The notes beneath the pieces were generated by a model that saw only the letters and a program-made list of their open reading frames with translations, was not told where the DNA came from and searched no databases. A program made the translations under genes and the position numbers. This document shows positions 45,702-54,883 of a stretch of 64,000 bases of DNA, one piece after another. This stretch comes from Parabacteroides merdae ATCC 43184 (GTDB lineage: Bacteria; Bacteroidota; Bacteroidia; Bacteroidales; Tannerellaceae), in assembly GCF_025151215.1 (NCBI RefSeq), contig NZ_CP102286.1, positions 4,030,001 to 4,094,000 of the forward strand. Direction: 5' to 3'. Position 1 is the first letter of the stretch. Each line of letters opens with the position of its first letter.

Positions 45702-46544
45702 ATGTCAAGAGTTAATTTTGATCAGTTATTAGAAGCTGGCGTACACTTCGGACACTTAAAAAGAAAGTGGAACCCTGCAATGGCTCCTTATATCTTCATG
45801 GAGCGTAATGGTATTCATATCATTGACTTATATAAAACAGTTGCTAAAGTAGACGAAGCAGCAGAAGTAATGAAGAACCTTGCAAAACAAGGTAAGAAAG
45901 TACTTTTCGTTGCTACTAAAAAACAAGCTAAACAGGTTGTCGCTGATAAGGCTTCTTCTGTAGGTATGCCTTACGTTATCGAACGCTGGCCGGGTGGTAT
46001 GTTGACCAACTTCCCGACTATCCGTAAAGCTATCAAGAAGATGGCTACTATCGATAAGATGACAAAAGATGGTACATTTGATAATCTTTCTAAGAGAGAA
46101 AAACTTCAGATCACTCGCCAGCGTGCTAAGTTGGAAAAGACCTTAGGTTCTATCGTGGACCTGACTCGTCTTCCGTCAGCTTTGTTCGTCGTTGACGTAA
46201 TGAAAGAGCATATCGCAGTTCGTGAAGCTAACCGCTTGGGGATTCCTGTATTCGGTATGGTTGATACAAACTCCGACCCGAACAATATCGACTACGTGAT
46301 TCCGGCTAACGATGACGCTACAAAATCTGTAGAAGTTATCTTGGGAGCTATCTGTGAAGCAATGAACGAAGGTTTGCAGGAACGTAAAGCTGAAAAGATC
46401 GATACAGAAGCTGCCGGTGAAGGCGAAGCTCCTAAAAGAGAACGCAAAGCTAAAGCTGCTGTAAAGAAAGAACGTACTAAGAAGGAAGACGACGAAGCTC
46501 TGAATGCTAACGTTGCTGACAAATTCGCTAAGGACGAAGAGTAA
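45702..46544 (+). CDS. rpsB: 30S ribosomal protein S2
   Basis: 280 residues. The core to about 225 carries typical S2 segments (LLEAGVHFGHLKRKWNPAMAPYIFMERNGIHIIDL, RWPGGMLTNF, GIPVFGMVDTNSDP). The last 50 residues are a charged Lys/Glu/Ala-rich tail (KRERKAKAAVKKERTKKEDDE) longer than in E. coli and probably disordered. It is followed by tsf, the usual rpsB-tsf pairing. Confidence 0.97.
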   Translation: MSRVNFDQLLEAGVHFGHLKRKWNPAMAPYIFMERNGIHIIDLYKTVAKVDEAAEVMKNLAKQGKKVLFVATKKQAKQVVADKASSVGMPYVIERWPGGMLTNFPTIRKAIKKMATIDKMTKDGTFDNLSKREKLQITRQRAKLEKTLGSIVDLTRLPSALFVVDVMKEHIAVREANRLGIPVFGMVDTNSDPNNIDYVIPANDDATKSVEVILGAICEAMNEGLQERKAEKIDTEAAGEGEAPKRERKAKAAVKKERTKKEDDEALNANVADKFAKDEE

Positions 46545-46548
46545 TTCA

Positions 46549-46656
46549 ATTGACAATTGAAAATTGACAATTGAAAATTAAGAGAAACATAAAATGAAAC
46601 GATGGGCAATTGGCTTTTGACTTGAATTGTCAATTGTCAATTGTCCATTGTCAATT
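46549..46656. repeat. AT-rich inverted/direct repeats between rpsB and tsf, includes repeat copy 2
   Basis: The left side has tandem CAATTGAAAATTGA-type units (46549-46580), the right side TTGTCAATTG units (46624-46656); the two sides are complementary and can form one long AT-rich hairpin between the two genes. The 25 nt at 46632-46656 are identical to a stretch at 29249-29274. Confidence 0.7.
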
Positions 46657-46693
46657 AATAAAGTAAATATTTAATAAATAAGAAAATAAGATT

Positions 46694-47683
46694 ATGGCTG
46701 TAACTATGGCTGATATTACCAAGCTGCGCAAAATGAGTGGAGCTGGTATGATGGACTGCAAGAAGGCTTTGACCGAATCTGATGGTGATATCGAAAAGGC
46801 AATGGAAATTATCCGTAAAAAAGGACAGGCTATTGCTGCTAAGCGTTCTGACCGTGAAGCTGCTGAAGGTTGCGTATTGGCAAAGAAAGATGGCGAATTC
46901 GCTGCTATCATCGCTTTGAAGTGCGAAACAGACTTTGTGGCTAAGAATGAAGATTTCATCGCACTGACTCAGGCTATCTTGGATGCTGCTGTGGCTAACA
47001 AGTGCAAGACTCTGGACGAAGTGAAGGCTTTGCCGATGGGTAAAGGCACTGTACAGGATGCTGTTACCGACCGTAGCGGTATCACGGGCGAAAAGATGGA
47101 ATTGGACGGCTATAACGTAGTGGAAGGCGCTTATACCACTGTTTATAACCACATGGGTAAGAATCAGTTGTGTACGATCGCTGCGTTTAATAAGGAATCT
47201 GAAGAAGCTGCTCACAACATCGCTATGCAGATCGCAGCCATGAACCCGATCGCTATCGATGAAGCCGGTGTTCCTGAATCTGTAAAAGAACAGGAAATCC
47301 AAGTGGCTATCGAGAAGACTAAAGCTGAACAGGTACAGAAAGCTGTTGAAGCTGCCCTGAAGAAAGCTGGAATCAACCCGACACACGTTGACAGCGAAGA
47401 CCATATGGAAAGCAACATGGCTAAAGGCTGGATCACGGCTGAAGATGTTGCCAAAGCAAAAGAAATCATTGCTACTGTTTCTGCTGAAAAAGCAGCAAAC
47501 TTGCCTCAGCAGATGATCGAGAACATCGCTAAGGGGCGTCTTGGCAAATTCTTGAAGGAAGTTTGCTTGCTGAACCAGGAAGATATCATGGATGGCAAGA
47601 AGACTGTAAAAGAAACAATGAAGGAAGCTGATCCTGAATTGCAGATCTTGGCATTCAAACGCTTTACTTTGCGTTCCGAATAA
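46694..47683 (+). CDS. tsf: Translation elongation factor Ts
   Basis: 329 residues, longer than E. coli EF-Ts (about 280) but typical for Bacteroidota. The N-terminal UBA-like domain with KLRKMSGAGMMDCKKALTE and the TDFVAKN motif that contacts EF-Tu are present. It exchanges GDP on EF-Tu. An ATG 12 bp downstream (MADITKLRK) could also serve as start. A strong terminator follows. Confidence 0.97.
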   Translation: MAVTMADITKLRKMSGAGMMDCKKALTESDGDIEKAMEIIRKKGQAIAAKRSDREAAEGCVLAKKDGEFAAIIALKCETDFVAKNEDFIALTQAILDAAVANKCKTLDEVKALPMGKGTVQDAVTDRSGITGEKMELDGYNVVEGAYTTVYNHMGKNQLCTIAAFNKESEEAAHNIAMQIAAMNPIAIDEAGVPESVKEQEIQVAIEKTKAEQVQKAVEAALKKAGINPTHVDSEDHMESNMAKGWITAEDVAKAKEIIATVSAEKAANLPQQMIENIAKGRLGKFLKEVCLLNQEDIMDGKKTVKETMKEADPELQILAFKRFTLRSE

Positions 47684-47707
47684 TTTTGCTACGGCAGTTT
47701 GAAATAA

Positions 47708-47740
47708 AAAAGGAGATGTTTTCAAAAAACATCTCCTTTT
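47708..47740 (+). terminator. Rho-independent terminator of the ribosomal operon
   Basis: Perfect 15-bp arms (AAAAGGAGATGTTTT and its complement) with a 3-nt loop, then CTGTTTTTT. It ends the tsf transcript; because it is rich in A at the 5' side it can also act on the opposite strand. Confidence 0.88.
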
Positions 47741-47754
47741 CTGTTTTTTAGACA

Positions 47755-47778
47755 CGGATTTCACAATTGTGAAATCCG
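47755..47778. repeat. Perfect 24-bp palindrome between tsf and the aminotransferase gene
   Basis: Half-site CGGATTTCACAA is followed directly by its complement. It lies 16 bp beyond the stop of the minus-strand aminotransferase and may act as its 3'-end hairpin or as a protein site. Confidence 0.6.
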
Positions 47779-47793
47779 TTTATATCCGTAGGT

Positions 47794-48987
47794 TTATTTT
47801 AAAGCAGCCAAAGCCTCTTTGATACGTTTGATAGCTTCCACGATGTTTTCATCGCTGGTAGCGTAACTCATGCGGATGCATTCGGGGGCACCGAAAGATG
47901 TTCCGCCAACGCAAGCTACATGGGCGACTTCTAACAAGTACATGGCTAGATCATCTGCATTCTCGATCGTGCGTGTACCGTCGGTTTTGCCAAAGTAATA
48001 GCTACATTTGGGGAACAGGTAGAAAGCTCCTTCCGGCTGATTTACTTCGAATCCCGGAATCTCTTTCGCTAAGCCGACAATCAAGTTGCGGCGGCGTTCG
48101 AATGCCTGGCGCATTTCTTCGACCGGTGCTTGTGAACCTGTGTAAGCAGCTTCTGCCGCTTTCTGGGATACGGAGCATGGTCCGGAAGTATATTGTCCCT
48201 GCAATTTGTTTACTGCCTTTACGATCCATTCCGGTCCGGCAATGAAACCGATACGCCATCCGGTCATGGCATAGGCTTTGGAAACACCGTTGACAATGAC
48301 AGTACGGTCTTTCATTCCGTCCACCTGTGCGATGCTGTTATGTTTGCCGATATAGTTGATATGTTCGTAGATCTCGTCTGCAATCACGATGATTTCCGGA
48401 TGTTTTTTCAGGACTTCGGCCAAGCCTGCCAATTCTTCTGCACTATAGACCGAGCCTGTAGGGTTAGACGGGGAGCAGAGGATCAACGCCTTTGTCTTCG
48501 GTGTGATAGCCGTTTCCAACTGTGCCGGAGTGATTTTGAAATCCTGTTCGATACCGGCCGCAACGATTACTGGTGTACCTTCGGCCAATTTTACCATTTC
48601 CGGATAGCTGACCCAGAACGGAGCCGGGATAATCACTTCGTCACCCGGATTTACCAATACCATGATTGTATTACAAACGGATTGTTTGGCACCATTTGCG
48701 CAAGAAATCTGGTTGGCTGTGTATTCCAATCCGTTTTCGTTTTTCAGCTTGGCAACGATGGCGTTACGCAAGGCCGGATAACCAGCGACGGGAGAATAAC
48801 GAGAATAGTTTTCGTCGATAGCTTTTTTGGCAGCATCCTTAATAGGTTCGGGAGTATTGAAGTCGGGTTCTCCGACACTTAAGTTGATAACATCAACTCC
48901 CTGAGCCTTTAATTCACTGCTCTTCTGGGACATCGCCAATGTTGCGGATGGCGACAAACTTGCTAAACGTGCTGATACTTGTGTCAT
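47794..48987 (-). CDS. PLP-dependent aminotransferase, aspartate aminotransferase type (class I, subgroup Ib-like)
   Basis: A 397-residue fold-type I transaminase. The PLP lysine is in VNGVSKAYAMTGWRIGF, the substrate-carboxylate arginine in ECIRMSYA, and the cofactor contacts in CSPSNPTGSVYS and ADEIYEHINY. SVGEPDFNTPEPI near the N-terminus is typical of thermophile-type aspartate aminotransferases that may also act on prephenate. It lies 25 bp downstream of ribBA and ends near the tsf terminator. Confidence 0.93.
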   Translation of the reverse strand: MTQVSARLASLSPSATLAMSQKSSELKAQGVDVINLSVGEPDFNTPEPIKDAAKKAIDENYSRYSPVAGYPALRNAIVAKLKNENGLEYTANQISCANGAKQSVCNTIMVLVNPGDEVIIPAPFWVSYPEMVKLAEGTPVIVAAGIEQDFKITPAQLETAITPKTKALILCSPSNPTGSVYSAEELAGLAEVLKKHPEIIVIADEIYEHINYIGKHNSIAQVDGMKDRTVIVNGVSKAYAMTGWRIGFIAGPEWIVKAVNKLQGQYTSGPCSVSQKAAEAAYTGSQAPVEEMRQAFERRRNLIVGLAKEIPGFEVNQPEGAFYLFPKCSYYFGKTDGTRTIENADDLAMYLLEVAHVACVGGTSFGAPECIRMSYATSDENIVEAIKRIKEALAALK

Positions 48988-49012
48988 GATAGTGTTATTA
49001 TGTAATTATGAA

Positions 49013-50230
49013 TTATTTGATATTGTGCAAGACGTGTCCCATACGTTCCTTTTTCGTTTTCATGTAGAATTCGTTGTAAGGATTCGGAGCGACTTCGATA
49101 GGAACGTTTTCTACGACTGTCAGCCCGTATGCTTCCAGTCCGACACGCTTGACGGGGTTGTTGGTCATCAGGCGCATCTTGGTGACTCCCAAATGGCGCA
49201 GGATCTGGGCACCGACGCCGTAATCGCGTTCGTCTGCCTGATGTCCGAGATGCAAATTTGCATCGACAGTGTCCAAACCGTCTTCTTGAAGTTTATAGGC
49301 TTTCATCTTTTCCATCAGTCCGATGCCGCGTCCTTCTTGGTTCAGGTAAACGATTACTCCTTTGCCTTCTTGCTCGATACGTTGCATTGCTTTGTGCAAC
49401 TGCTCGCCACATTCGCAGCGCATGGAGCCAAAGATATCACCGGTTGCACAAGAAGAATGTACACGGACCAAGATCGGTTCGTCCGGTTCGAACCTACCTT
49501 TTATCAGGGCAATATGTTCCAGTCCGTTGCTTTTTTGGCGGAAAGGGATCAAGCGGAAGTGGCCATACTGGGTGGGCAGATCAACTTCGACGCCATTTTC
49601 TACGATCGATTCTGTTTTCAAACGATATGAAATCAGATCTTTGATACAGATGATTTTGATATCGAACTTCTTGGCGACCTCGATCAGTTGGGGCAGGCGA
49701 GCCATGGTCCCGTCTTCATTGATGATTTCGATCAGTGCGCCAGCCGGGTATAAACCGGCAAGGCGTGCCAGATCAACAGCTGCTTCGGTATGTCCGGCAC
49801 GGCGCAACACACCACGTGAACGGGCACGAAGCGGGTTGATATGTCCCGGACGGCCCAGGTCGGACGGTTTGGTTTTCGGATCGGCAAGCGCCAGAATAGT
49901 TTCTGCACGATCAAACATCGAAACGCCGGTTGTACAGCCACCTCCTAATTTATCAACCGTTATCGTGAAAGGAGTTCCTAGTAAAGAGGTATTATTTGCA
50001 ACCTGCATGTCCAGTTCTAATTCTTGACAACGTTCTTCCGTGATCGGTGCGCACAATACGCCACGACCGTTTTTCAACATGAAGTTTACTTTTTCAGGAG
50101 TTATCTTTTCGGCGGCAATAATAAAATCACCTTCATTTTCGCGATCTTCATCATCGACTACGATTAAGAATTTTCCTTCTCGGAAGTCTTCAATAGCTTC
50201 TTCAATGGTGTTTAATTTGATTTCGCTCAT
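49013..50230 (-). CDS. ribBA: Bifunctional DHBP synthase / GTP cyclohydrolase II (riboflavin synthesis)
   Basis: 405 residues. Residues about 1-205 are 3,4-dihydroxy-2-butanone-4-phosphate synthase ([46 protein letters not shown]); about 206-405 are GTP cyclohydrolase II with the zinc cysteines in [21 protein letters not shown] and [11 protein letters not shown]. Both halves appear complete, so the protein should supply both precursors of riboflavin. A TATCTTTG -7 box on the minus strand (50260-50267) overlaps the end of the upstream permease gene. Confidence 0.96.
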   Translation of the reverse strand: MSEIKLNTIEEAIEDFREGKFLIVVDDEDRENEGDFIIAAEKITPEKVNFMLKNGRGVLCAPITEERCQELELDMQVANNTSLLGTPFTITVDKLGGGCTTGVSMFDRAETILALADPKTKPSDLGRPGHINPLRARSRGVLRRAGHTEAAVDLARLAGLYPAGALIEIINEDGTMARLPQLIEVAKKFDIKIICIKDLISYRLKTESIVENGVEVDLPTQYGHFRLIPFRQKSNGLEHIALIKGRFEPDEPILVRVHSSCATGDIFGSMRCECGEQLHKAMQRIEQEGKGVIVYLNQEGRGIGLMEKMKAYKLQEDGLDTVDANLHLGHQADERDYGVGAQILRHLGVTKMRLMTNNPVKRVGLEAYGLTVVENVPIEVAPNPYNEFYMKTKKERMGHVLHNIK

Positions 50231-50256
50231 ATATTATTTTACTTATATTTCTTATT

Positions 50257-52224
50257 TTACAAAGATACAGGTAATTTTTCAATTATATCAATCAGTTCAT
50301 AGCTTGTCTTTTGTACCATCTTGATATCGTGCCGTAAAAGTTTACGCTGATACGTGGCAAGCAGATAAACCGGGAATCCGATCGGGAAAAAGAGGCTGAT
50401 TGCCAGCCCGGCTTTTCCATTTATTTTTGCATTTATCTGGTTGTAACCGTTGATGACCGGATAGTCCATCAGTTTGTTCAGAACCAAGTTTTGGTCCGAA
50501 TTAGACAATTCTTCGATGATCCCGTCCATTTTTACTGCTAATTGTTCGGCCGTATGGTCACGACCTCCCTGTTTCCAGAAGAGAAAATAGTTTGTCCATC
50601 GTTTATGGGCGGCTAGGTAGGCATTGCTTTCTTCTGCCAGTTGTTTCAGGCGGAGAATGATTTGCCCGTAATCCGGATTGAACATGATCACCTCTTTCAT
50701 TTCAACTTTTCTGCCCGAACGTTTTCCGAACAGGTTTTTTAAGGCATTCAGGTATGTGTCGGCATTCAGGATGACGGAGTCGTTGACCGCTTTATAAGTC
50801 AGGAAGATACCTAACGGAGCCAAAATTGCGGAACTTAGCCACATCCCTTGCCATGCTTCCCATACGCCGTCACGCGCCATTTTGAAACCGATATTGTCAA
50901 TGATGTAATAGAAAATAAACAGTATGACCGAAATGACGACCGGCATCCCCAATCCGCCTTTACGAATGATGGCTCCCAGCGGTGCGCCGATAAAGAAAAA
51001 GACCATGCAGGCGAAAGACAAAGTGAACTTCTTGTGCCATTCCGTCAAGTGGCGGCGTACCCTGTAAGCTTCGTCTCCGATAGTGGCTGCTTTGAAGAAG
51101 TAATCAGCCTTCATATTTTCTATGCTCGATTTCGCACGTGTCAGGATAGTTGCCTTCTTTCCGGGATTTTCTGCCTGATAGAGACTGTCAAAGTTCATGA
51201 CAATTACCGGCTCGTCCGTTTTGGGCGTCTCTAGTGTCGTTTTTGTATCTGATTTTTCACTATTCGAATCATCCTTTACGTTATTCTGCTTTATGTCTTG
51301 CGGCTTCTTTAGTGTCTTTTTGTATGAGGTTTCGTAAACATTTTTGGCGTTGACGTTTTGTATGCTGTCTAAGCGTACGGAAACAGAATCGATGAAGATT
51401 TGTAAATCATGCATGTTTTTACCCATAAACTGGTTTTGCATGAATGATTCGTCCGTCCGTGAAAAGTTGGCATCAAATTCGATCAGGATATCCCGGCTTT
51501 TGAATGTCTCCCTTTGGTAAGGAACGGAACTTTTTGTACCTGCGGTACTCGGTTGCTTGTCCAGGCTTCTAAAGGATTCTCCATTAAATAGGGAAAGGAC
51601 TAAGAACATTTTGTCTGCCGATGTCTTCAGGCGTCCCGAATCTGCGACCATCACGCTTACTTTGTTGAATCCTTCAGAATAATCATAGATCATCATATCG
51701 CGAAGGAGCCCCGTTTCAGTATCCTTATGCTTCACATATACATTAAATCCAGTGATTTCGCTGTAAAAAACCCCTTCAGGAATATCTAGCTCCGGCGATT
51801 TCTGCCGCATAGACCAAAGTAGCGTGTAAAGTTTGACTTGTACGACAGGCATGGCATAGTTCTGGAAGAAGAAAGCCCCGATACTTATAATACTGATGGT
51901 GATGATTAGCGGGCGCATGATATGGACAAGTGAGACACCCGCCGATTTCATAGCCAGTAATTCCAATCGTTCGCCAAGATTCCCGAAAGTCATAAGCGAG
52001 GCAAGCAAAATAGCCAGTGGTAGTGCCATCGGTACGAGAAATAGGGCGGCATACATAAACATTTCCGCCAAAACAGGAATCCCCAAACCTTTCCCGACCA
52101 TGTCGTCAATGTACCTCCACAGGAACTGCATAAGCACAATAAACAGACAGATGCCGAAGGTCATCAAGAACAACGGCAGGAAAGTCTGCAGCATAAATGT
52201 ATATAATCGTTTTATTTTCAACAT
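50257..52224 (-). CDS. LptF/LptG (YjgP/YjgQ) family lipopolysaccharide export permease
   Basis: A 655-residue membrane protein, well above the usual 360 of LptF or LptG. N-terminal helices (about 12-35, 50-75, 100-120) and three helices after residue 395 frame the periplasmic jellyroll. A low-complexity Lys/Thr/Asp-rich insert (about 300-345) interrupts the periplasmic part, and a 150-residue C-terminal extension with two more hydrophobic segments follows the core. With LptB it would extract LPS from the inner membrane. A TACTTTTG -7 box lies 26 bp upstream. Confidence 0.9.
   Translation of the reverse strand: MLKIKRLYTFMLQTFLPLFLMTFGICLFIVLMQFLWRYIDDMVGKGLGIPVLAEMFMYAALFLVPMALPLAILLASLMTFGNLGERLELLAMKSAGVSLVHIMRPLIITISIISIGAFFFQNYAMPVVQVKLYTLLWSMRQKSPELDIPEGVFYSEITGFNVYVKHKDTETGLLRDMMIYDYSEGFNKVSVMVADSGRLKTSADKMFLVLSLFNGESFRSLDKQPSTAGTKSSVPYQRETFKSRDILIEFDANFSRTDESFMQNQFMGKNMHDLQIFIDSVSVRLDSIQNVNAKNVYETSYKKTLKKPQDIKQNNVKDDSNSEKSDTKTTLETPKTDEPVIVMNFDSLYQAENPGKKATILTRAKSSIENMKADYFFKAATIGDEAYRVRRHLTEWHKKFTLSFACMVFFFIGAPLGAIIRKGGLGMPVVISVILFIFYYIIDNIGFKMARDGVWEAWQGMWLSSAILAPLGIFLTYKAVNDSVILNADTYLNALKNLFGKRSGRKVEMKEVIMFNPDYGQIILRLKQLAEESNAYLAAHKRWTNYFLFWKQGGRDHTAEQLAVKMDGIIEELSNSDQNLVLNKLMDYPVINGYNQINAKINGKAGLAISLFFPIGFPVYLLATYQRKLLRHDIKMVQKTSYELIDIIEKLPVSL
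50260..50267 (-). promoter_or_regulatory. -7 promoter box of ribBA
   Basis: TATCTTTG on the minus strand matches TAnnTTTG, 30 bp before the ribBA start and overlapping the last codons of the LptF/LptG-family gene. No FMN riboswitch was recognised in the short leader. Confidence 0.5.
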
Positions 52225-52249
52225 TGCTTATCCGGTTGACGGCGCAAAA

Positions 52250-52257
52250 GTAGTGAA
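52250..52257 (-). promoter_or_regulatory. -7 promoter box of the LptF/LptG-family gene
   Basis: TACTTTTG on the minus strand, 26 bp before the start codon, matches TAnnTTTG. Confidence 0.5.
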
Positions 52258-52295
52258 AAAACGATATGATCGCTAACAGAAATCACTAAAACAAG

Positions 52296-52679
52296 CTAAA
52301 TACCGAGTGTACGTTTCAGTTCTTCTACTTGCGTGTCCCATAAATCGATAGAATCCTTTTTTTCATCTTGTTCGGCAAAATCCGTTATTTGTAAAGAAGT
52401 CGATCCTGTTAATTCATGGCTGTGGATCTGGAATTCGAAATAGGCATTTTCATCCTCTTCATCCATCCAACGGTAACGGATGCTCATTTCCGGTTTTATA
52501 GACAGCACTTCCGCTTCCTGTTCGGCTTTGTTCCATTTAAAAACATATATGTTACCATTGATAATAACATCATCGGCGAACCAGGCGGATAGTCCTGGAG
52601 GAGTTGTGAGGTGATTCCATAAGCTTCGTCGTGAAACTTTATCGAAAATGTATTCGATATGAAATTTCTCTTTTTTCAT
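52296..52679 (-). CDS. START-like / SRPBCC (AHSA1-type) domain protein
   Basis: A 127-residue cytoplasmic protein. It has the helix-grip features of Bacteroidota START-like proteins: N-terminal strand EKFHIEYIFDKVSRRSLWNHLTTPPGLSAWFADDV, an antiparallel sheet (YFEFQIHSHELTGSTSLQITDF) and a long C-terminal helix (DLWDTQVEELKRTLGI). The fold binds hydrophobic ligands, but no ligand or pathway can be named. It lies 71 bp upstream of the LptF/LptG-family gene on the same strand. Confidence 0.85.
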   Translation of the reverse strand: MKKEKFHIEYIFDKVSRRSLWNHLTTPPGLSAWFADDVIINGNIYVFKWNKAEQEAEVLSIKPEMSIRYRWMDEEDENAYFEFQIHSHELTGSTSLQITDFAEQDEKKDSIDLWDTQVEELKRTLGI

Positions 52680-52814
52680 CTTTCATCGTGTTTATTGCGC
52701 AGCAAGATAATAAAAGAATTGATATTTGCCAAATCTGTTCGCCAAAAAAACAACTCTGAATTAAGATCTTAACAGGAAGCTTTCAAAATAATTGAATTTT
52801 TTTTCATGAAAGTG

Positions 52815-52845
52815 TTGCACAATATAAAAATAAGCTCTACTTTTG
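52815..52845 (+). promoter_or_regulatory. Promoter of the tRNA gene
   Basis: TTG at 52815-52817 and TACTTTTG at 52838-52845, spaced 20 bp, fit the -33/-7 pattern, 32 bp before the tRNA. Confidence 0.6.
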
Positions 52846-52877
52846 CAGCGTCAATCAAGGAAATGGTGACATTTGAT

Positions 52878-52951
52878 GGCGAGATAGCTCAGCTGGTTAG
52901 AGCGCATGATTCATAATCATGAGGTCCCCGGTTCAATCCCGGGTCTCGCTA
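52878..52951 (+). tRNA. tRNA with CAU anticodon (elongator Met, or Ile2)
   Basis: A full cloverleaf can be drawn: acceptor GGCGAGA/TCTCGCT with a G1-U72 pair, D-arm GCTC/GAGC, anticodon stem CATGA/TCATG with loop TTCATAA (anticodon CAT at 52912-52914), T-arm CCCGG/CCGGG with TTCAATC, and A73. CCA is not encoded. The paired end excludes an initiator tRNA (which has an unpaired position 1). Elongator Met is the default; a lysidine-modified Ile tRNA cannot be excluded by eye. Confidence 0.93.
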
Positions 52952-52952
52952 C

Positions 52953-52999
52953 ACGGAAAAAGACTTCGTAAACTAAACATTTACGAAGTCTTTTTCCGT
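52953..52999 (+). terminator. Strong terminator after the tRNA
   Basis: Perfect 20-bp arms (52953-52972 and 52980-52999) with a 7-nt loop begin directly after the tRNA, followed by TTTATTTA. Confidence 0.9.
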
Positions 53000-53024
53000 T
53001 TTATTTAGTAATCAAAAACGAGAA

Positions 53025-53077
53025 AAAAGTCCAGGTTTTCTGTTCTTGTCAAAAAGAAGCAGAGAGCCTGGACTTTT
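53025..53077. terminator. Second long hairpin after the tRNA
   Basis: Outer arms AAAAGTCCAGG (53025-53035) and its complement (53067-53077), with a partly paired inner stem, form a long hairpin with A/T tracts on both sides. It may be a backup or bidirectional terminator. Confidence 0.6.
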
Positions 53078-53432
53078 ATGATAATTATGTAACCTCACGG
53101 TTATATTAATTAGGTTTGCTTGCAGAATTAAGGGATTCGTGCAAACAGAGTATAGGGTAAAATTTCACAAATTGTATTGTGTTATTTCTTGCTACAAAGT
53201 TACGCTATCAATAGTGTTTATATGCGTGGCAAAAATATCATACGGGCATTGTACCCATATCATTCGTGATAATGTAAAATGCTTGTAATCAGATGAAATA
53301 TTTATTAACGATTGTATTTGTATCATATTGGCTGGTATTCCTATCACGGAGGATCGCATATTTATAAAAAGTGGTGCACACTCGGAATAATCCGAATGTG
53401 CACCTATTGCATATAAAAAATTGAGGGTCGAA
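53078..53432. other. Gene-free stretch after the isolated fimbrial gene
   Basis: About 355 bp without a credible gene. It contains the fimB-like terminator at 53373-53404 and an open minus-strand frame that runs into the fimbrial gene out of frame and has no features of its own. Confidence 0.5.
53373..53404 (-). terminator. Terminator of the isolated FimB/Mfa2-like gene
   Basis: A hairpin with 14-bp arms and a 4-nt loop; the only imperfect pair is G-U on the minus-strand RNA but C-A on the plus strand, which points to minus-strand use. ACTTTTTAT follows on that strand. A decayed copy is at 54852-54883. Confidence 0.82.
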
Positions 53433-54356
53433 TTATCCGACTGTAACATACTGAATAACAGTACCCCATTCTGAAATGCTAATATTGATATTGTTGCGGG
53501 AAAGGTCAAAAATGATATTTGTTTGTTCTCCTTCGTTTGCAGCCACATTTTCTGAATTTTTGACATTTTCGGAAGAAAGAACTAAAACGTCATCTCTGTA
53601 AAGCTCTATAGTCATATTATCAGCCGGTAAAATGGAGAATGTACCTGTGGTTAGGTTGCCATTATCATTTAAAGTAGCTGGAATAATATATCCGATATCA
53701 TTGCCTGTCAATTCACCATTGCAGTTGAATGAGCTTTTTGTTCTTTTGATTTTGTAATAATAATTGCCTTCTTTGGAGTCAAATACCTTTAAAGCACCTT
53801 TTGTCAAGATCGACATGGAAGACACCTTGCGTTCGATCTTTAATTCCTGCGAAGTTGCTTTTGTAGAAGAACGATGTAGAACGATTTGTCCATAAAACAA
53901 GTCTCCCGGCAGATTGTTTGCAACGCCATTATTGTGTTTTAGGCTCACTTGCAGGTCTGAGATGACGTTTGCCTGGTTCATATTGCTGATTTCTTCGCTA
54001 TTGCTTGAAAGGCCTGCCCAAGCGATGACGGTGATCTTGTCGGATCCCGGACAGTTTATTTCGACCGGCTTAACCTGTAAAAGATAATCATTGTCCACTG
54101 TGATTTGTTTGTAGAAATCGTTATTTTCATCGAAAACATACAGTGTAGTGCTTTTTACGTCCCCTTTGGCAGTGATGTCCGAATTCTCGGAGTATGCTTT
54201 CAAGATTATGGAAAAAGGTGCTTCTGTTTCCAGTGGAACTCTTTCATCTATGATTGAAATGGAATCACCATCGGAAGAGCAACTTGCGAAAGATAGAATA
54301 ACGGACAATGTCCAAATAGAAAACAAACAATTTGTGAAAATTTTACCCTTTTTCAT
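53433..54356 (-). CDS. FimB/Mfa2-family fimbrial lipoprotein, isolated on the minus strand
   Basis: A 307-residue lipoprotein (FASC, Cys26). The fold segments match the FimB/Mfa2 (fimbrial anchor) family seen again at 60642-61544: an early TTLYVFDENNDFYKQITVD strand pair, DKITVIAWAGLS, a DLFYGQIVL strand and a final ISISEWGTV. Such proteins anchor or cap fimbriae. Unlike its relative it stands alone, facing away from the fimbrial operon, with its own promoter and terminator. It could be an alternative anchor or a minor surface lipoprotein. Confidence 0.82.
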   Translation of the reverse strand: MKKGKIFTNCLFSIWTLSVILSFASCSSDGDSISIIDERVPLETEAPFSIILKAYSENSDITAKGDVKSTTLYVFDENNDFYKQITVDNDYLLQVKPVEINCPGSDKITVIAWAGLSSNSEEISNMNQANVISDLQVSLKHNNGVANNLPGDLFYGQIVLHRSSTKATSQELKIERKVSSMSILTKGALKVFDSKEGNYYYKIKRTKSSFNCNGELTGNDIGYIIPATLNDNGNLTTGTFSILPADNMTIELYRDDVLVLSSENVKNSENVAANEGEQTNIIFDLSRNNINISISEWGTVIQYVTVG

Positions 54357-54469
54357 GACCCTAATTTTTTTTATATGCTAATTAAAACCCTATACTCCGA
54401 AAGAACATTTGTAAGGTTAAGACCCTCATCAAAACCTTCGTTTCTTTTTTTCGATAGTGCAAATGTATC

Positions 54470-54477
54470 ATTGGTTT
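54470..54477 (-). promoter_or_regulatory. -7 promoter box of the isolated fimbrial gene
   Basis: TACATTTG on the minus strand matches TAnnTTTG, about 113 bp before the start codon at 54356, giving a leader of roughly 105 nt. Confidence 0.45.
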
Positions 54478-54851
54478 TCGAATAATACAATAATTCTGTA
54501 TGTAAAATATGTTAAACGAATCAAAATGGTTGGAGAATATCTCTTTATGAGGGTTGTTTGTCTCATTTTTGCATGGTAAAGGTATTAATTATCATTCGTT
54601 ATTGAAAGGTCTACCACTTTTCTAGAGGCAGGTAAAGTGTCATGAATGTGGTTGATTCTGTCATGACTCGGATTTTGTTTTTAGATTTACCATTTCGCTG
54701 GTAAATGTATCAGCTGAGATAGGTGAAACTATTGGTTCTCCCTTGAAGTTGGTGATTGCCTATGTTGATAGGTTTTCTGAATATTCATAATATAATGCCC
54801 CTTCTATGTCGTGTATAAAATATGTACGTGCATAAAACAGGCAAAAAAAGT

Positions 54852-54883
54852 GGCGCACACGCGGAACAATCCGGATGTACGCC
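54852..54883 (-). repeat. Decayed second copy of the fimB-like terminator
   Basis: Same 14-4-14 layout as 53373-53404 and same flanks (AAAAAGTGG before, ATGCATATAAAAAATTGAGGGT after), but with one true mismatch in the stem and two G-U pairs on the minus strand. It does not follow any intact gene. Confidence 0.75.

Noticed and set aside
46655..47764. 369-codon open frame antisense to tsf
   Set aside because: It mirrors a highly conserved gene; the residues are Ser/Phe/His-rich as expected from reversed codons, with no start context or motif.
49921..50260. FMN riboswitch before ribBA
   Set aside because: The distance from -7 box to start is only 30 bp, too short for the conserved FMN aptamer, and no matching sequence was seen.
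53192..53566. 124-codon minus-strand frame at the end of the isolated fimbrial gene
   Set aside because: It overlaps the fimbrial gene out of frame and runs through its terminator; translation shows no signal or motif.
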